This document shows positions 1-6,291 of a stretch of 6,341 nucleotides of DNA, one piece after another. The stretch lies in the NCBI GenBank assembly GCA_030424825.1, contig JAUHWE010000292.1:1-6341 (forward strand). Direction: 5' to 3'. The number at the start of each line of letters is the position of its first letter. Positions within the stretch are counted from its first letter, which is position 1. The notes below the pieces were generated by a model. That model was given only the letters and a program-made list of their open reading frames with translations. It ran no database searches and had not been told where the DNA came from. This DNA is from Verrucomicrobiia bacterium (GTDB taxonomy: Bacteria; Verrucomicrobiota; Verrucomicrobiia; Opitutales; Opitutaceae). Position numbers and translations under genes: made by a program.

Positions 1-90
1 TTGCCTTTGAAAGTAACGAATCAACGTAGGACAAACCACATTGAGCTTGCCATAGGATAAAGCTGCGATTCTTTTCTAGAACCTCTTTTA

Positions 91-228
91 ATGAACGCTC
101 TCATCAAAAATCTCAATACGACCCAGGTCGGCGAAAATCGCGTTTCTTTCGCGTGGCTTTCGTACGTGGGGATGCGTCATGCAAAATCACGTGCATTGAG
201 ATCAATGGCAGAGAAAATGAAACTGTAG
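91..228 (+). CDS. Putative small basic protein, 45 aa, unknown function
   Basis: An ATG at 91 opens a 45-codon frame ending in TAG at 226-228. I do not recognise the family. Seen in the translation: the N-terminal half is mixed polar (MNALIKNLNTTQVGENR), the middle is aromatic/hydrophobic (VSFAWLSYVGM), and the tail is strongly basic (RHAKSRALRSMAEKMKL), which could form an amphipathic helix. Basic residues are K6, R17, R29, K32, R34, R37, K42 and K44, against only E15 and E41, so the net charge is about +6. The ATG is the first start after the in-frame stop at 58-60. No Shine-Dalgarno sequence precedes it. A strong terminator begins 31 bases after the stop, so the ORF looks like a monocistronic short transcript unit. 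A basic tail would suit nucleic-acid or ribosome binding, but that is only inference. It could instead be a chance ORF inside a small non-coding RNA that uses the same terminator. Confidence 0.5.
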   Translation: MNALIKNLNTTQVGENRVSFAWLSYVGMRHAKSRALRSMAEKMKL

Positions 229-259
229 GTAAAACGAACTACCCAAAGACGACTTTCCC

Positions 260-301
260 AAACCTCTGCTGATCTCGAATCGACAGAGGTTTTTTTATTT
301 T
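260..301 (+). terminator. Rho-independent terminator
   Basis: AAACCTCTG (260-268) pairs perfectly with CAGAGGTTT (284-292), a 9-bp stem. After one C-A mismatch (269/283) the pairing continues with 270-273 against 279-282 (one T-G pair and three Watson-Crick pairs), closing on a 5-base loop CTCGA. A T tract follows directly: T290-T296, one A, then TTTT to 301. This is the classical form for a transcript reading on the + strand. It would end the transcript carrying the 91-228 ORF and isolate the transporter gene downstream, whose ATG is 57 bases further on. Confidence 0.88.
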
Positions 302-357
302 CATCCCACTCCCCTCTTCGATTCTAGCTCGGCGCTAAAACCAAACTGCTAATAGCG

Positions 358-1551
358 ATGCGCCTCTTCTTCACCACTCTATTCTCCGATATTCGGGGAC
401 TTCCAAAGCCGGTCTACATTCTGGTCATCGGCCAGTTCGTAAATCGATTTGGCGCTTTTGTGTTCCCATTTCTAACGCTTTTTCTTGAGGGACGTGACTA
501 CAGCATGGGGAAGATTGGGGGCGTCTTAGCAGCCATTAGTTTCGGAAGCTTTTTCGGTCCTATGGCGGGTGGATACCTCGCAGACGCCATCGGTCGTAGA
601 AATACGATTGTGCTTTCGCTCGTCTGTTCGGCAATCAGCCTGTTCTCCTTGTACTACTGTGAGAAATACTTTGTTCTCATCGTCATGTCGACGGTCTACG
701 GCTTTGCCAATTTTCTATTTGGGCCGCCCACCAGCGCACTTGTCACGGACTTGGTTCCAGCCGATAAGCGTATCACGGCGTTCGCCATGTTGCGATTGGC
801 GATCAACGCTGGATTTGCCGCAGGTCCGATGCTAGCAGGGTTGCTGTTTATCTATTCACCCTTTCTGATTTTCGCGGGTGATGCGATTACGACAATCGCG
901 TTTGCCATTCTCGCGTATGTCAGTCTGCCGCATGGATTAAGAACGATCAAAGGCAGGGTTAGTTCGCCCAAAGTCATTTTCCACAGTTGGCTGGATGCAT
1001 TCCTAGATGTGCTTAAAAACAGGCTCTACGCTCAGTTCCTCCTCGCATGCTTGTTGATGGGGATTGCCTTCAACCAAGTCTTTGGCCTCTTGGCCTTGAC
1101 CACGAAGCGTTTCGACATTTCGCCAAGCGTTTACGGAGTCATCATGGGATTCAATGGTGTATTGATTATCCTGATAGAGGTGCCCCTGACGCATTGGCTA
1201 AAGCAGTTTCACAATCGACGGATCCTCGGATTGGGCTACGCCCTGATAGGTCTGGGCTGCGTTGCGTTTGGTCTCTCCACTACTCAATTGGAGTTCTTCT
1301 TTGCGATGGGATTGTTCACTTTGGGCGAGATCATCGCCTTACCGATTGGCATGGCCTACAGCAGCAACCTCGCACCAGAATCGATGCGTGGACGGTACTT
1401 CGGCTTGCGGGGCATGACCTGGGCCCTGGCCGGACTGATCGGCAGCATCGGCATTTGGTGCTACGGCTTCATGGGCTCTGGCTGGTGGTACTTGTCCGGC
1501 GCGATTGGAGTCGCGGGGGCGGTGTGTATTTTGGTTTCGTTACGTGATTGA
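358..1551 (+). CDS. MFS transporter, DHA1-like (probable drug/H+ antiporter)
   Basis: A 397-residue inner-membrane protein of the Major Facilitator Superfamily, with the usual length and 12 predicted helices (roughly residues 19-43, 51-75, 82-100, 104-130, 139-164, 167-190, 224-247, 257-280, 289-307, 311-334, 346-368 and 374-394). The central cytoplasmic loop is residues 191-222. Family motif A is textbook in loop 2-3: GGYLADAIGRRN at 71-82, with D76, G79 and R80. Helix 5 carries a motif C-like segment, NAGFAAGPMLAG (150-161), which in known families marks antiporters. NRFG (29-32) in helix 1, DLVPADKR (131-138) after helix 4 and PESMRGRYFGL (340-350) before helix 11 resemble MdtH-type exporters. 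These features favour proton-driven export of a small molecule, but the substrate cannot be read from sequence. The start is the first ATG after the in-frame stop at 325-327, and no Shine-Dalgarno sequence is visible. The gene follows a terminator, so it probably has its own promoter. Family is certain; subfamily is moderately sure. Confidence 0.93.
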   Translation: MRLFFTTLFSDIRGLPKPVYILVIGQFVNRFGAFVFPFLTLFLEGRDYSMGKIGGVLAAISFGSFFGPMAGGYLADAIGRRNTIVLSLVCSAISLFSLYYCEKYFVLIVMSTVYGFANFLFGPPTSALVTDLVPADKRITAFAMLRLAINAGFAAGPMLAGLLFIYSPFLIFAGDAITTIAFAILAYVSLPHGLRTIKGRVSSPKVIFHSWLDAFLDVLKNRLYAQFLLACLLMGIAFNQVFGLLALTTKRFDISPSVYGVIMGFNGVLIILIEVPLTHWLKQFHNRRILGLGYALIGLGCVAFGLSTTQLEFFFAMGLFTLGEIIALPIGMAYSSNLAPESMRGRYFGLRGMTWALAGLIGSIGIWCYGFMGSGWWYLSGAIGVAGAVCILVSLRD

Positions 1552-1559
1552 GCCTCACC

Positions 1560-4500
1560 CTATTCTGCCTTCAGACGATAAAAGCGTTGGGCATTACCCA
1601 CAGAGGAATCTGTCGTGGTTTGAATCGAATTGTCGTTGACGTTGATCGCAGGGCCCAGAGGCAGCCAAACTTTTAAGTCATTCGAATGTTGGATCTCATT
1701 CGTGTAGCCCACGTCACTTCTCCACTTAAGTACTACGGATTTCGATTCCCCTTCTTCAGTTGGATTCACCCAAAGCGCGGGCAGACCCAGCAATCGTTCC
1801 CACGCGTAGTTGTTGTGCTGGATAGTATCAAATAGGGATCCGCCCCCTTCTAGAAATGCGTGTACTCCGTAGTTTCCGTCTTGCGCCCAGTCGGGCAGGT
1901 TTAATTCGAGGTCGAAGGCCACCGTCCCATTGGCGGGAATCGTCAATCCTGGAAGCGATTGTGTTGTGGCATACCCGCGAGATTTGATTGTCCATTCTTG
2001 GTTTCCTGTTAGCAAAAGTTTCAGCTCTAGATCTACGTCTTCTACCCGTTCGTCGCTCAGATTCCAAATTTCCCCCTTTAGTCGAACCGTTCCCTGTCGC
2101 CCATCGTCCCCGATCTCTCTGACAAGCGATCCGAATGCCAGATCACTCAGCGATGTCTTGCTGGGTCTGCCGGAAAAGTACCTTTCGCCATTCACGACCA
2201 TTGATCTTTCGAGCGGCGCATTTACATTGATCTTTGACCAACTGAGCCCATCAGTCGTCATGTAGTCATAGCTCCTCGAACCATCGAGAAAAGCGATAAA
2301 GCCAAAATCGTATGCCCTCAAATAGGCGAACGTTCGTGCGAAAGGAATGTCTGCCGCTTCCCAAGTAATCCCATCTACCGATCTGCGAATCGGCTCCCTC
2401 CAGTCACCGGTTTGAGCAAGGTAGATCCCATCGAGATAAAAAACTGTCGTACTGTAGTTCAAGGTCTCTGCCGCTTCCCAGTCAATTCCGTTATCCGTCT
2501 GGTAGACCCCATTATTCGACCACGCAAATATCCACCGCCCAACTTGATTGAACTCTGAAAGCTGGACGGTGCCAAATGACCGCTCTACCCATTGTACTCC
2601 ATCGATTGATGTCCAGTAGTTGACGCTTCCTGTCTCAACAATGAAGAGACCTGGATCCTCTAGGAAGTGAACCTGCCTCGTTAATCCTTCGTAGTCTCCG
2701 ACACTGTGAAACTCCCACGTTAGCCCATCTACTGAAATTCCCACATTTCCAGTTTGTCCTGAAGCCAAGAATACATCGTTTCCAAATGCGATAGAGTCTG
2801 CCAGCTCCTTTGGTTTTTCCGTGTGCGTCCAGTTTACTCCATCGTTCGACTTCCCAATGTAGTGCTGGCCAATTGACACGAAAGACTCTCCATTGCGAGC
2901 GAGGTCAGTAAATACCTTCTTTTCCTCGTTCCTTACTTTGTAATTCCAATTTTCACCGTCTTCTGAGGTCCACAAGTGACCGGTACGATGTATGTCAACA
3001 TTCCAAGCGGCAAAGCCAGATAACGCGCTCGCGAGGCCGCCGTTGTGAATAACCGGTTCCAACACCGATTCCCACGCACGACCGTCTTCTGAACGTGATA
3101 CCTTTCCTGCAACGATTCCAATGTAACTACCCTTTTGGTACGATACAGACTGGATCGGTGGCGTTTGAGTCCATTGCTCAAAATCTGCGTCCGCTACGTA
3201 TCCACCTGAGTTCCCTCCGCTTACGACGAATACTTCATGCTCCTTTTCGAAATCCTCGACTTCGGTTAAGCCGACTGGAATATCGACTTCAAGCCAGTCG
3301 ACTCCGTTGGACGACCGAAAGAGATGATATCTCACAGTGGGCGAATGAGTACGAGTCCAGAGGTAATCGACGCCGTCGAAGTGTCGTGCCATAACCAGTT
3401 GTCCTTGCTTGGGGAATACAACTCGTTCCCAATCCCCCCATGCGCCGAGCCTGAAATATTCGCCTTCGTTTTCACTACGGGCAATTAATTGGTCGTTCAT
3501 CACTCCGATGATATTGCGACCATTGTCGAAATTCGGGTTCTCAGGGACCGGGGACCAATTGTAGAGGTCCCTCGATTTAACGAGCCCGAGATGATGAGGA
3601 TCGCGTTGGGCGATAAACCAGTTTCCCACTGGCGATACGCTTTCGATTCCTTGCGACAGAAAGCGCCAATTGATCCCATCGTCGCAAACATAGTAAGCGC
3701 TATCAGTCTCTGCGACCAGTATTCCATTCGCGCTTGTGAGATGCTGCGGTGTTTCGAATGCGGGGGTGAAAACGATATTCCAGTCATCTACACCGAAACT
3801 TCTAAAGATTACTCCATCAGAGCGCAGCGCGTAGAGCGCCCCGTTGAATGATACAATCTCTTTAATATCGACAAAGTCGCTCTCTTTTTGCCCGTAAGCT
3901 CCAATATTCTGGCCTACGTTAACGACGATTGCATCAAGCGAACTCAGGCCCGAATTGTCGTAGGCTTTCACAGTGAAAGAGTGAGGCCCTGTCTTTGTGC
4001 CAGCCCACTCGAAGAAGTAGGGCTCTTGTGACAACTCACTTATGAGTTCGCTTCCTTCGAAGAACTCTACCTTGGTAATCTCTCCGTCCAAATCAACGCA
4101 GGAAGCTTCAACTCGAACCGTTTCCCCGAGGACGGAGTGGGTCGGATTCACATTTCGAAATTCGACCTGAGGAGGAATGCCGATTGGCTCTCCGAACTGG
4201 TAAATCCCATATCCATTTCCAATAATCGTGCCTCCCTCGTAATAGATCTCACCTAGTCCAATTACCGATTCGCTGATTGTCTCCCAATCCTCGAAGTCGG
4301 GGGTCCCCAGTAGCTTTGTTTCGAACGCAATATAAAAAGTGCCATCGCCATACTCGATATCCGTTACCCGAGGATCAAACAAAGGATCTGAAACGATCGA
4401 TTGGAAATCCACAGATAGCTTCGACCACGTCCGCCCGTCTTGGGAAGCGTAAAGCTCGGTCCCGCCAATCGATCGGGCCGTCGCAACAAACCGTCCATTC

Positions 4501-6272
4501 CCGTAGGCTATTTTCTCAAAATCGACCCTACCGCCGCTTATACCATTCTCTCGTATCGTCAGCAGGATCCAGCTGACCCCATCCGAAGAAGTCGCCACCC
4601 GTCCATCGTCTCCTACGCCAATGAATAATCCACCGGTGAATTTGAAGTCTTTTAGGGAGGCAAATACGTCTGTGCTTGTCCATTCGTATCCATCGCTAGA
4701 ATATACGAAAGTCTGTTGCTGGAGCCCAACAAAGACGCCGTTTCCAAAAGCGATGTGGCTTAAGTAGAATGGGTCCGGGTGATCGATTCCTTCAAGTGTG
4801 TCGAGGCCGTTTCCCACAAGGTTTCCATTGGCGTACACCCCGTTGCCGTAGACAAGTCTATCGATTCCGCTTACGTAGGCATTGCTGGCCCGATTCTCCT
4901 CCCATCTCCAGCTCTTACCAGTATCTGACACCAGGATTCCACTTCGTCCCGTAAACATCAAAAACTCTCCATTAATGTATTCTATCGACCCGCCACTCCG
5001 GTTGTAGTCGGACTCATGAGTCTCCCCCAACACCCTAAACTCAGAGAAATCGCTTATCGGATAAATACTCCCGCTGATCGGGCCAAGTAAGAACTGGCCA
5101 TTTGAATACGAAAGCGATGTAGGTTCGCTGGGGTGGCCAAGTCCATCGAAATTAAACACCGCTTCCCAATCCGTCAAATTGCCTGACCTATAAACAATGC
5201 GTGAATCTATACCATAGTAAATTCCGTTCGCTTTAACGATTTCCTGCACGCCAAATATTTCATCTCGTCTAGTCCAGTTGAACCCATCCTCTGAGGTCCA
5301 GGTGCCACGGGAACCTGCTAGGTAGAGTTCCTCACCAAAGGCAAGTGGTCCCGTTGATGCCAGTTGCGTGGATTCGTAGAAAGTCCAATCGATCCCGTTA
5401 GTAGTGATGCCTACCTCAGTTTTTTCGTCATTCGATCGTGTCGCGATCATTAAGTTGTTATTTGCAGCGAGACCCGACGAACCTGACCCCTCGAAGAATT
5501 CGTGCTGGAGGTTCCAGCTGATTCCATCGGGAGAGGTGAAAAGCTGGTGTAACCCGGAAGTGCTAAAGGCGGCATAAGATCCGTTCAAGTGGACTACATC
5601 AAAAAAACTGTCTCCATCCGGAATGACCGTGACGATGGTCCAACTCTCTAAGTCGCTACTCCAAGCGATTCTCCCGTCATCGAGTCGGGCAATAAGTTTT
5701 TCCGCACCCACTACCAGATCTAAAACGTGTTCTTCGTTCGGGAGGGGTGATCGGACCTGCCAATCGTATCCATCCATCGAACTCCATACCTTCCCGAAAT
5801 CACCCGCGCAAACGTATTGGCCCGCAAAGAAGGCAGTCGTTCTAACCCCATGCTGGTCTCCCGTGTAGAACCGCTGTACACCGCTAAGCTCCTCTCGGCT
5901 GCCCACGCGAACCCGAACCAGTTGACTCCGAGTCGTCCCAAATTCGGACGCTGCTGTCACATGGTAAAATCCTGCATCGTCTCGTGTCGCATTAATAAAA
6001 CGAATCGACGATTGGTCGGCCCCCTCAATAGGTTCGCCATTTTTGTACCATTGATACTGGATGTTTCCTGCTCCGTTAGCAAACGCTTGAAGAGATCCTT
6101 CACCTCCAGTTAGAACCTCGGTGAACTCAGGCTCTTTCAGGAAATATGGAGGACGCGTACCTTCGTCAGGATTCTCAAGGTAGTGGCCTAATCCAATCGA
6201 TGAAAACAGGCACGCAAGACACAGGCCAATTCTGAAGAGCAACGGAGTCGGATAACCCATACAGTGCCACAT
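1560..6272 (-). CDS. Giant secreted multidomain protein with beta-propeller-like repeats and Ig domains
   Basis: An uninterrupted 1570-residue frame, start ATG 6272-6270, stop TAG 1562-1560. Domains in order: signal peptide (about 1-29, with basic R14 and a hydrophobic core to G29); Ig-like domain (42-123) with W75 and the DDAGFY turn (98-103); first repeat array (134-697); Big_7-type bacterial Ig domain (699-787) with DLDGEITKVEFFEG and AYDNSG; second repeat array (800-1376); CARDB-like beta-sandwich (about 1384-1490); C-terminal module (1510-1569) with VVLKW, YTNEIQHSNDLKVW and FYRL. The repeats are about 40 residues each and carry [ST]xDGxxW, close to the Asp-box of sialidase and sortilin-type propellers. 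No catalytic residues, LPXTG, PEP-CTERM or transmembrane anchor is visible. It should be exported and act outside the cytoplasm, probably in adhesion or glycan/protein binding; that role is inferred. Only six cysteines occur (4, 18, 21, 155, 725, 863). ATG 6260-6258 (Met5) is an equally plausible start and gives a more compact signal peptide. It runs convergent to the transporter, 8 bases from its stop. No named gene is recognised. Confidence 0.93.
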   Translation of the reverse strand: MWHCMGYPTPLLFRIGLCLACLFSSIGLGHYLENPDEGTRPPYFLKEPEFTEVLTGGEGSLQAFANGAGNIQYQWYKNGEPIEGADQSSIRFINATRDDAGFYHVTAASEFGTTRSQLVRVRVGSREELSGVQRFYTGDQHGVRTTAFFAGQYVCAGDFGKVWSSMDGYDWQVRSPLPNEEHVLDLVVGAEKLIARLDDGRIAWSSDLESWTIVTVIPDGDSFFDVVHLNGSYAAFSTSGLHQLFTSPDGISWNLQHEFFEGSGSSGLAANNNLMIATRSNDEKTEVGITTNGIDWTFYESTQLASTGPLAFGEELYLAGSRGTWTSEDGFNWTRRDEIFGVQEIVKANGIYYGIDSRIVYRSGNLTDWEAVFNFDGLGHPSEPTSLSYSNGQFLLGPISGSIYPISDFSEFRVLGETHESDYNRSGGSIEYINGEFLMFTGRSGILVSDTGKSWRWEENRASNAYVSGIDRLVYGNGVYANGNLVGNGLDTLEGIDHPDPFYLSHIAFGNGVFVGLQQQTFVYSSDGYEWTSTDVFASLKDFKFTGGLFIGVGDDGRVATSSDGVSWILLTIRENGISGGRVDFEKIAYGNGRFVATARSIGGTELYASQDGRTWSKLSVDFQSIVSDPLFDPRVTDIEYGDGTFYIAFETKLLGTPDFEDWETISESVIGLGEIYYEGGTIIGNGYGIYQFGEPIGIPPQVEFRNVNPTHSVLGETVRVEASCVDLDGEITKVEFFEGSELISELSQEPYFFEWAGTKTGPHSFTVKAYDNSGLSSLDAIVVNVGQNIGAYGQKESDFVDIKEIVSFNGALYALRSDGVIFRSFGVDDWNIVFTPAFETPQHLTSANGILVAETDSAYYVCDDGINWRFLSQGIESVSPVGNWFIAQRDPHHLGLVKSRDLYNWSPVPENPNFDNGRNIIGVMNDQLIARSENEGEYFRLGAWGDWERVVFPKQGQLVMARHFDGVDYLWTRTHSPTVRYHLFRSSNGVDWLEVDIPVGLTEVEDFEKEHEVFVVSGGNSGGYVADADFEQWTQTPPIQSVSYQKGSYIGIVAGKVSRSEDGRAWESVLEPVIHNGGLASALSGFAAWNVDIHRTGHLWTSEDGENWNYKVRNEEKKVFTDLARNGESFVSIGQHYIGKSNDGVNWTHTEKPKELADSIAFGNDVFLASGQTGNVGISVDGLTWEFHSVGDYEGLTRQVHFLEDPGLFIVETGSVNYWTSIDGVQWVERSFGTVQLSEFNQVGRWIFAWSNNGVYQTDNGIDWEAAETLNYSTTVFYLDGIYLAQTGDWREPIRRSVDGITWEAADIPFARTFAYLRAYDFGFIAFLDGSRSYDYMTTDGLSWSKINVNAPLERSMVVNGERYFSGRPSKTSLSDLAFGSLVREIGDDGRQGTVRLKGEIWNLSDERVEDVDLELKLLLTGNQEWTIKSRGYATTQSLPGLTIPANGTVAFDLELNLPDWAQDGNYGVHAFLEGGGSLFDTIQHNNYAWERLLGLPALWVNPTEEGESKSVVLKWRSDVGYTNEIQHSNDLKVWLPLGPAINVNDNSIQTTTDSSVGNAQRFYRLKAE
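1563..1745 (-). other. C-terminal module typical of large secreted Verrucomicrobiota proteins
   Basis: Residues 1510-1570. Key pieces are SKSVVLKWRSDVGYTNEIQH (1510-1529), SNDLKVWLPLG (1530-1540), an acidic/Asn-rich turn and the terminal QRFYRLKAE. The combination 'W-x-S...GYxYxIQxSxDLxxW ... FYRL' recurs at the ends of many large secreted proteins of this phylum. Whether it is a sorting signal or only a beta-sandwich domain is unknown. It is the main basis for the taxonomic guess. Confidence 0.65.
1803..2123 (-). other. CARDB-like beta-sandwich domain
   Basis: Residues 1384-1490. After the last repeat the sequence becomes beta-rich with the pattern of CARDB/APHP adhesion-type modules: GTVRLKGEIWNLSDERVEDV (1394-1413), alternating LELKLLLTG, a PGLTIPANGTVAFDLELNLP strand pair (1441-1460) and a YGVHAFLEGGGSLFDTIQHN finish (1468-1487). 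In that fold, the tract of the form 'I-x-N-x-G/S ... L-x-x-N-G-T-x-x-F-x-L' is typical. I place it in the broad group only, without a firm family. Confidence 0.5.
2145..3875 (-). repeat. Second array of ~40-residue propeller-like repeats (14-15 units)
   Basis: Residues 800-1376. Closing Trp residues are at 831, 869, 906, 948, 993, 1034, 1067, 1109, 1148, 1186, 1228, 1265, 1304 and 1345, with spacing of 33-45 and a mean near 39.5. Good motifs are RSEDGRAW (1060-1067), TSEDGENW (1102-1109), KSNDGVNW (1141-1148), TSIDGVQW (1221-1228) and RSVDGITW (1297-1304). Units near 906, 948 and 1034 are degenerate (KSRDLYNW, RLGAWGDW, DADFEQW). A partial fifteenth unit follows 1345 (VVNGERYFSGRPS). The second half of this array is the most regular part of the protein. 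Units differ at nucleotide level, so recent slippage is unlikely. Confidence 0.86.
3912..4178 (-). other. Bacterial Ig domain (Big_7 type) separating the two repeat arrays
   Basis: Residues 699-787. The pattern fits the Big_7 family known from secreted bacterial proteins: PPQVEF at the start, GETVRVEASCVDLDGEITKV (716-735) with the conserved D-x-DG, VEFFEGSELI, a PYFFEW strand (751-756), GPHSFTVKAYDNSG (762-775) and a closing VVNVG. It sits exactly between the two arrays and probably acts as a rigid linker. The family assignment rests on motif reading only. Confidence 0.8.
4182..5873 (-). repeat. First array of ~40-residue propeller-like repeats (13-14 units)
   Basis: Residues 134-697. The typical unit has an FxNGxFVAVG-like strand, a short GxIxxS strand and the motif [ST]xDGxxW. 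The closing Trp (or Phe) of each unit is at 171, 211, 253, 296, 333, 369, 412 (Phe), 455, 531, 568, 616 and 663, giving 36-48 residue spacing. The 76-residue gap between 455 and 531 hides one degenerate unit near 492 (GNLVGNGLDTLEGIDHP). A last unit, 673-697 (EIYYEGGTIIGNGYGIYQFG), keeps the strands but lacks the motif. Clear examples are YSSDGYEW (524-531), TSSDGVSW (561-568) and ASQDGRTW (609-616). Nucleotide identity between units is low, so this is an old expansion. Fourteen units would suit two seven-bladed propellers; that is inference. Confidence 0.85.
5904..6149 (-). other. Ig-like domain (I-set type, no cysteines) encoded in the giant gene
   Basis: Residues 42-123. The core Trp lies in YQWYKNG (73-79), and the later Asp-Ala-Gly-Phe-Tyr turn is DDAGFY (98-103) in RDDAGFYHVTAASEFG. 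The two disulfide cysteines of animal I-set domains are replaced: F64 stands at the B-strand site (LQAFANG) and H104 at the F-strand site (YHVTA). Such Cys-less Ig domains are common near the N-terminus of secreted Verrucomicrobiota and Planctomycetota proteins. The role is presumably a spacer or a binding domain. Confidence 0.82.
6186..6272 (-). other. Signal peptide of the giant protein
   Basis: Residues 1-29 form an N-terminal segment with basic R14, then a hydrophobic core IGLCLACLFSSIGLG ending in small residues, followed by polar, charged sequence (HYLENPDEGTR). This is a Sec-type signal; cleavage near G27 or G29 is likely. C18 and C21 sit in the core, but CLAC lacks the Leu at -3 of a proper lipobox, so a lipoprotein is less likely. 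Starting at Met5 (6260) shortens the n-region and leaves the signal intact. Confidence 0.8.
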
Positions 6273-6291
6273 TTAAACCGTGATGCACTGT
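6261..6291 (-). promoter_or_regulatory. Hairpin at the translation start of the giant gene
   Basis: ACAGTGC and GCACTGT form a perfect 7-bp inverted repeat (6261-6267 with 6285-6291). The stem continues with CAC/GTG (6268-6270 with 6280-6282) across a two-base bulge (6283-6284), leaving a 9-base loop (6271-6279). In the mRNA the hairpin contains the first AUG (6272-6270) and ends directly at the second AUG (6260-6258). The only AAGGA (6296-6292) lies immediately before it. It could be an RNA element controlling translation or a DNA operator; the pairing is clear, the function is inferred. Confidence 0.5.

Noticed and set aside
1..60. Open frame running from the window edge to TAA at 58-60 (20 codons)
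   Set aside because: It could be the tail of an upstream gene, but 20 codons with no recognisable sequence are too few to support a call.
41..90. Possible sigma70 promoter for the small ORF (TTGCCA at 47-52)
   Set aside because: TTGCCA matches the -35 consensus at five of six bases, but no credible -10 lies 16-18 bases downstream; TTCTAGAA (74-81) is only a short palindrome.
301..357. Promoter or ribosome-binding site of the transporter
   Set aside because: A promoter is expected after the terminator, but no -35/-10 pair and no purine-rich Shine-Dalgarno run can be made out in these 57 bases.
1047..1547. 166-codon open frame inside the transporter gene, + strand
   Set aside because: It is in another frame of a clear MFS gene; the composition is rich in R, H and G and has no family features, as expected of a shadow frame.
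1600..1613. ACAGA-GGAA-TCTGT hairpin near the end of the giant gene as a terminator
   Set aside because: The stem is 5 bp, lies within the coding sequence and has no T tract on either strand.
3489..3851. 120-codon + strand and 95-codon - strand frames opposite or within the giant gene
   Set aside because: The giant frame is continuous with domain motifs throughout; these overlapping frames have no recognisable content.
6204..6221. Lipoprotein signal at C18 or C21 of the giant protein
   Set aside because: CLAC lacks Leu/Val/Ile at -3, and the hydrophobic core continues well past the cysteine, so ordinary signal peptidase I cleavage is more likely.
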